Under the pieces are notes generated by a model. The model was not told where the DNA came from. It saw nothing but the letters and a program-made list of their open reading frames with translations, and did no database searches. Shown here piece after piece: positions 7,494 to 11,339 of a DNA stretch of 11,339 nt. The DNA lies in assembly GCA_046538345.1 (NCBI GenBank), contig JBKHJB010000067.1, positions 1 to 11,339 of the forward strand, in the 5' to 3' direction. How positions within the stretch are numbered: the first letter of the stretch is position 1; every line of letters begins with the position of its first letter. The stretch comes from PUND01 sp046538345. Lineage in GTDB: Bacteria > Planctomycetota > Phycisphaerae > SM23-33. The translations under genes were made by a program, and so were the position numbers.

Positions 7494-7505
7494 AGTGTAA
7501 ACACT
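7494..7505 (-). promoter_or_regulatory. Palindromic operator-like site before the lipoprotein gene
   Basis: The 12-bp sequence AGTGTTTACACT (minus strand) has perfect 5-bp arms around a 2-bp centre and lies directly before the AAGGAG ribosome site of the LEA14-like gene. A TATGAT -10 candidate lies further up at plus 7536-7541 but has no matching -35. The site could bind a regulator; a chance palindrome of this size is also possible. Confidence 0.25.
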
Positions 7506-7566
7506 CGCTCCGGCGCATAGTTGAAGCGCTATGGAATCATAGACATCGACTTCGCACGGGACCGGC

Positions 7567-9057
7567 CTACTCCCGCGAATAGCCCGGGCGGGTGGAGTCC
7601 GAGTCGGCGATGGCGCTGAGCCGGGCCTGCATCTTCTCGACGCGGTCGGGCTGCTCGGCGGCGAGGTTGCGTATCTGTCCGATGTCCTGCGAAAGATCAT
7701 ACAGTTGCGGCTCGGGCATGTTGCCAAGCTCGACCTTTTTCTCGGGCTGTATGAACGGCCCGTCGTAGGGTGGGATCATGGTCCAGCAGCCCTGCCGCAG
7801 CACGGTTTTGGATGTCGTGCCCTCGACGACCAGCTCATCGCGGCCTTGCTCGTCCTCGCCCAGCCAGCCGGACAGATAGTCGAAGCTGTCGGGCCCGGCG
7901 TTTGCCGGCAGCTCCACCCCCGCAAGGGCGGCGAAGCTCGCCAGAAGGTCCACCTGGCAGAGCACCGCGTCGCTCTCGGCGTCTTGTGGCACGCGCCCGG
8001 GCCAGGACGCAATGGTCGGCACGCGCGTGCCGCCGTCGTAGAGACTGTACTTGCTCCCACGGAGCGGGCCTGTGATGCGGTGCTGGCCGTTAAGATCCTC
8101 GGCCCGGTCGTGGTAGCCGTCGTCCAGGACGGGGCCGTTGTCGGATGTGAAGATTACCAGCGTGTCCTCGGCGAGTCCCTGCTGCTCGAGGAAATCAAGG
8201 AACTGCCCGACGCACCAGTCCATCTCCGCGATGACGTCCCCCCGCGGCCCGTGCTCTGTGGCGCCTTTGAAACGCCTGGATGGTATGCGCGGTACGTGGG
8301 GCTGATGGAACGCGTAATACAGGAAGAACGGACCGTCGGCGTTTTCGGCGACGAACTTTTTGGCCTCGTCGAGGAAGACCTCGGCCATTGTCTCGTCGTC
8401 CCACAAAGCCGACGCGCCGCCGGCCATCCGACCGATGCGGCTGACGCCGTTGACGATACTGTTGTCGTGCCCGTGACTGTAGTGCATCCTCAGCAGTTCG
8501 GGGTGGTGTCGGCCTTGGGGCAACTCGCCTTCCATCGGCGGTGCGTCCGGGTCGTACACCACGGAGATGGGGTCGTTGGGATCGAGGTCCCGCACGTCGC
8601 GGCCCTGCACGTACACGCACGGTACGCGGTCGTTGGTGGCGGCCATTATGAACGAATGATCGAAGCCGACGTCCAGCGGCGTGGCGTCGATGCGGCCGTT
8701 CCAGTCGATGTCGCCGCGCCCCAGTCCCATGTGCCACTTACCCACCACGGCCGATGTGTAACCGGCCTGTTTGAGTACCGAAGGGATGGTCGGCGTGTCG
8801 GGGTCGATAATGAGCGGCGCGTCGCCGGGCAGGATAGCCGCCCGGGGGTTGCGCCAGGGGTAGCTGCCGGTAAGCAAGCTGAACCGCGACGGTGTGCACG
8901 TGGCGGCAGTCGCGTAGGCCTGGGTGAACCGCACGCCGCGCGAGGCGAGACGGTCGAGGTTGGGCGTGGGGATGGTTTCGGCGCCGTAGCAGCCGATGTC
9001 GCCGAAGCCAAGATCGTCCGCGTACATTACAACAATGTTCGGCTTGCCGTCGGGCAT
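7567..9057 (-). CDS. Sulfatase of the arylsulfatase A / alkaline phosphatase superfamily, Cys type, no signal peptide
   Basis: Hydrolyses a sulfate ester; the natural substrate is unknown, with sulfated glycans likely by family. The 496-residue protein shows the complete active site. Metal ligands are D14-D15 (YADDLGFGD) and D306-N307 (SDNGP). The formylglycine motif is C54-T-P-S-R58 followed by LLTGSYPWR. Further residues are K107-W-H109 (GKWHMG), H251 (HQPH) and K336 (RGSKYSLYDGGTRVP). C54 must be oxidised to formylglycine by FGE or anSME, neither present here. The N-terminus starts directly at the first beta strand (KPNIVVMYADD), with no hydrophobic leader. Upstream the frame meets a stop 20 codons before, with no ATG, GTG or TTG, so the ATG at 9057 is the only ordinary start. 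The product may therefore act in the cytoplasm, unusual for the family. Confidence 0.93.
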   Translation of the reverse strand: MPDGKPNIVVMYADDLGFGDIGCYGAETIPTPNLDRLASRGVRFTQAYATAATCTPSRFSLLTGSYPWRNPRAAILPGDAPLIIDPDTPTIPSVLKQAGYTSAVVGKWHMGLGRGDIDWNGRIDATPLDVGFDHSFIMAATNDRVPCVYVQGRDVRDLDPNDPISVVYDPDAPPMEGELPQGRHHPELLRMHYSHGHDNSIVNGVSRIGRMAGGASALWDDETMAEVFLDEAKKFVAENADGPFFLYYAFHQPHVPRIPSRRFKGATEHGPRGDVIAEMDWCVGQFLDFLEQQGLAEDTLVIFTSDNGPVLDDGYHDRAEDLNGQHRITGPLRGSKYSLYDGGTRVPTIASWPGRVPQDAESDAVLCQVDLLASFAALAGVELPANAGPDSFDYLSGWLGEDEQGRDELVVEGTTSKTVLRQGCWTMIPPYDGPFIQPEKKVELGNMPEPQLYDLSQDIGQIRNLAAEQPDRVEKMQARLSAIADSDSTRPGYSRE

Positions 9058-9114
9058 GGGAGCATTCCATTGTAAAAAGGACAGGGCGGATCGGACGCCC
9101 GCCGGAAAGTATCG

Positions 9115-9142
9115 ATGCTAATCCCACCGAGTCGAGGGTCAA
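9115..9142 (-). promoter_or_regulatory. Sigma70-like promoter for the sulfatase gene
   Basis: On the minus strand, TTGACC (plus 9137-9142, five of six to the -35) is followed after 16 bp by TAGCAT (plus 9115-9120, four of six to the -10). Transcription would begin near 9108, about 50 nt before the ATG. The ribosome binding site itself is weak. Confidence 0.45.
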
Positions 9143-9206
9143 GCAACTTTCGTCCGGCCTGTCGCAGAGGTGAACTCGTGTGCCGGCTTTTGCGTGTTCA
9201 CTGTGA

Positions 9207-9226
9207 CGGCTGCGTTCCCGCAGCCG
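9207..9226 (-). terminator. Hairpin after the radical SAM gene, candidate terminator without U-tract
   Basis: CGGCTGCG and CGCAGCCG form a perfect 8-bp stem closed by a 4-nt loop, which reads GGAA (a GNRA tetraloop) in the minus-strand transcript. It lies about 43 nt after the radical SAM stop codon and upstream of the sulfatase promoter, the expected place for a terminator. No run of T follows, so it may instead be an RNA-stability hairpin. Confidence 0.4.
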
Positions 9227-9268
9227 GACGAATTCGGCGGACGCTGACCGGTAGGTAAATCGCTTCCA

Positions 9269-11227
9269 TTACTCGCGGGAAGCGGTGACCGCGGTTTCAT
9301 CCTCCGTGGCGGAGGAGACCTCCGGTGACTGGGGCGTCCCCGGCAGGGCGTGACTTGCCGGCTCGCCTTCCGGGCTTCGCATGAGTATCCGGCTGGTCGG
9401 GGCCTGGTTGTGTCGCACGATCGGTCCCCGCCGAAGCCGCAGCGCCCAGGTGAGCATGTTGCGGGTCGTGCGAATGAGTCCCCACATGCCGAACAACTGC
9501 ATGCCGGAATCGCCGAGGTGTGCAGCCAGCTTCCGGAAAATACGCCGTCGGAGTGTGCTGCGCCGCCGGCCGGTCCCCGCTTGCCGCGCGGCCGGGTGTG
9601 TGTCCGAGTCGGCGAAGGGAATCCTGCTCTTCGGACGGACCAGAGCGGTAACAAAACGCACCGGGTTGTAGAAATACAGGTACGCCGCCAGGACATTGAG
9701 CTGTTTCCGCCAGGGACGCGGGTCGTGCGACGCGACCACGTGGTTGCCGTCCACTATGTACGGTCTGACGGGCTTGCCGTTGACGCTCTGGTAAGCGAGG
9801 CCCGATTCATAGGTTCCGACGTACCATTTCGAGCCGGGCGACGGGGTAAGCGTCATGACCTGCATGTACAAGGCCCCGGCCTTTCGCAGCAAGCCGACCT
9901 GGTTCAGCAGTCCGCCGTCGTCTTTGCGCGTGCGGAGCGGTTGGGAGTCGTGGTGCATCATCATCGGCACCGGGAAGATGCCGTTGCTCCTCAGGAGCTC
10001 GAGCGCTTCGAGACTTTTGTCGGCGTCCTGGCCCTTGCGAACCAGCTTGCCGGACATGTCCTCCACGCCCAGCCACAGGCCCCACAGGCCCGCCTGGCGT
10101 ATCAGCGGCAGGTGCTCCTTCATGCGCAGGGTGTCGTGGACTGTCGCCTCGGTGCCCCAGCGGATTTTGCAATGAGGCCGCGAGCCGGCGTCAACCTTTC
10201 GCGCCAGTGTCTCGGCGATTTCCAGCGTTCGGTCCTTGTCGTTGAAGAAGTTGTCGTCCGCTCCGAAGAAGTATCGGATGCGATACCGCCGGTAGAGCTG
10301 CTCCATCTCGTCGGCTATCCGCTCGCCGCTTTTGGTGCGGTATTGGCGCTGGTTGTAGGCCGGGATGGGGCAGTACGGACAGCCGAACTTGCAGCCCAGC
10401 GTCAGGACCAGAGAGCCGACCACGTCTTGTTTTCTCATCTTTTCGGGCGGTATCGGTCGCGATGCCAGAGTTTCCGCGCCGCCGGCCGGTTCGAGAAGAC
10501 GATACCCCAGGACCGGGTGCGGCTGTTCGTCCAGGTCGCCGGCGAGGCGCTGGATGCCGGTGTCGATAAGCTCCTCGGCTACGCCGTCGCGACAGCCCCG
10601 CGGATACACAAGCCCCGGTATCCCGTCAAGTGCGCCGCTGTCGCGGGCGCGGAGGAACGCCGACCGCATCGACTCTCGGCCGGCTCGTAGTGAAAGCAGC
10701 GCCTCCAGCAGCTCCAGCAGGACGTATTCCTCGCCGGTGACGGCTACGTCGGCCCCCCAGGGATCGGCCGGGTCATGCCCGAAGACGTCCCATGGCTCGT
10801 AGATGACTTTCGGCCCGCCGACGATAATAAGCGGGCGCTCGGCCGGTGGGATTCTGCACGCGTCGCGTATCAACTCCTCGCACGGGGCGGAGTGGATCTG
10901 CATGCTCGAGACCATGAAGATATCCGGGACGCGGCCGTCGAGGCGCATTCGCGACGGGCGGAAGTTGCGGTTCCACTGCTGCAGCACGATGCGGGTCTTC
11001 TCGAAGCCGGCGTCGGCCATCGCCGAGCCGATCGCCCGCACCCCGGCCGGCACCATCCGCGTGTCGGCGTAGATGAACGGCAACATCCGGGTGCGGTGGT
11101 CGAAGGCGCAGGCGATTACCGTCGCCAGGTCGTGCCGGTCCGCCATGCGTCGCAGGCGCGCGCGGATGGCTGTGAGTTCGCCCGGCTTCAGCAGGACATC
11201 ACTGCCAGCGCGAGTGGGTAGTTCCAT
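9269..11227 (-). CDS. B12-binding-domain radical SAM protein, function unknown
   Basis: A 652-residue protein with the layout of class B cobalamin-type radical SAM enzymes. Residues about 35-180 look like a Rossmann B12-binding domain: VPDIFMVSSMQIHS (100-113), RPLIIVGGPK (131-140) and GADVAVTGEE (158-167) match its strand-loop pattern. The DxHxxG cobalamin ligand motif is not seen, so any cofactor would bind without that histidine. The radical SAM cluster motif is C279-x3-C283-x2-C286, within LTLGCKFGCPYCPIPAYNQR. TIM-barrel segments follow (FFGADDNFF, 320-328; GLWLGVEDMSGKLVRKG, 383-399; TLTPSPGSKWY, 459-469). A YFYNPVRF segment (518-525) ends the core. From about residue 540 there is a basic, then Pro/Ser-rich tail of some 110 residues. 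Family members methylate or rearrange unactivated carbons. Substrate is not deducible, and the neighbours do not help. AGGAG upstream of ATG 11227 supports the start. Confidence 0.8.
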   Translation of the reverse strand: MELPTRAGSDVLLKPGELTAIRARLRRMADRHDLATVIACAFDHRTRMLPFIYADTRMVPAGVRAIGSAMADAGFEKTRIVLQQWNRNFRPSRMRLDGRVPDIFMVSSMQIHSAPCEELIRDACRIPPAERPLIIVGGPKVIYEPWDVFGHDPADPWGADVAVTGEEYVLLELLEALLSLRAGRESMRSAFLRARDSGALDGIPGLVYPRGCRDGVAEELIDTGIQRLAGDLDEQPHPVLGYRLLEPAGGAETLASRPIPPEKMRKQDVVGSLVLTLGCKFGCPYCPIPAYNQRQYRTKSGERIADEMEQLYRRYRIRYFFGADDNFFNDKDRTLEIAETLARKVDAGSRPHCKIRWGTEATVHDTLRMKEHLPLIRQAGLWGLWLGVEDMSGKLVRKGQDADKSLEALELLRSNGIFPVPMMMHHDSQPLRTRKDDGGLLNQVGLLRKAGALYMQVMTLTPSPGSKWYVGTYESGLAYQSVNGKPVRPYIVDGNHVVASHDPRPWRKQLNVLAAYLYFYNPVRFVTALVRPKSRIPFADSDTHPAARQAGTGRRRSTLRRRIFRKLAAHLGDSGMQLFGMWGLIRTTRNMLTWALRLRRGPIVRHNQAPTSRILMRSPEGEPASHALPGTPQSPEVSSATEDETAVTASRE

Positions 11228-11339
11228 ATGCTCTTCAAGCTCCTGTAAACTTCCGGCAACGTACCACGATTGACCTGCCGAACCAAGCGATATCGCGCAC
11301 AGCCGAGGGTAAAACTCAGGTGGTGCCGGTAGCGGCGTT
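11228..11339. other. Right-edge non-coding stretch upstream of the radical SAM gene
   Basis: These 112 bases contain the ribosome binding region of the radical SAM gene and weak promoter-like hexamers (TTGGTT, 17 bp, TACGTT on the minus strand). I see no gene that can be supported here. Confidence 0.3.

Noticed and set aside
7705..9075. A 456-codon plus-strand open frame antisense to the sulfatase
   Set aside because: It mirrors the sulfatase in a GC-rich region and has no recognisable domain; the minus-strand product has a full active site.
9350..10690. A 446-codon plus-strand open frame antisense to the radical SAM gene
   Set aside because: No domain; the opposite strand encodes a clear radical SAM protein.
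11316..11339. Possible tail of another minus-strand gene ending in TGA at 11316-11318
   Set aside because: Only seven codons are visible; nothing supports coding.

Overview
This window of about 11.3 kb is GC-rich and densely coding. It carries eight genes: seven complete and one cut by the left edge. I saw no rRNA, tRNA, CRISPR array, insertion sequence, phage gene or long repeat. The gene mix suggests a free-living bacterium of the Planctomycetota, possibly Phycisphaerae-like. That mix is a fused 2-oxoacid:ferredoxin oxidoreductase alpha subunit, an actinobacterial-type inositol-phosphate synthase paired with a CDP-alcohol phosphatidyltransferase, a Cys-type sulfatase, a LEA14-like lipoprotein and a large B12-type radical SAM protein. 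The taxonomic guess is inference; there is no marker RNA to confirm it.

Layout, left to right. A minus-strand korA-like gene (3-1664, 3' end off the window) diverges from plus-strand miaB (1787-3175), a tRNA-modification enzyme. The 122-bp divergent gap holds a perfect TATAAT for korA, a 7-bp inverted repeat, and a TATGAT placed so close to miaB that its mRNA could be leaderless. After 159 bp comes a small two-CBS-domain protein (3335-3832, plus). It converges, with 15 bp between, on a minus-strand block that reads right to left: rsmE (5977-6747), then ino1 (4662-5831), then a PI-phosphate-synthase-like gene (3848-4654). The last two lie 7 bp apart behind a good sigma70-like promoter. Upstream, also on the minus strand, are a LEA14-like lipoprotein (6972-7478), a sulfatase (7567-9057) and a B12-type radical SAM protein (9269-11227).

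How they fit together. The clearest functional unit is ino1 plus the phosphatidyltransferase: glucose-6-phosphate to inositol-3-phosphate, then transfer onto CDP-diacylglycerol to give phosphatidylinositol phosphate. The other genes look like separate transcription units for central carbon metabolism (korA), translation (miaB, rsmE), sulfate-ester hydrolysis (sulfatase) and an unknown radical/cobalamin reaction. No gap exceeds 300 bases. The larger ones (3176-3334, 6748-6971, 9058-9268) hold promoter and hairpin candidates but no supportable gene.

Many long open frames lie antisense to the real genes because of the high GC content. I treat them as shadows.
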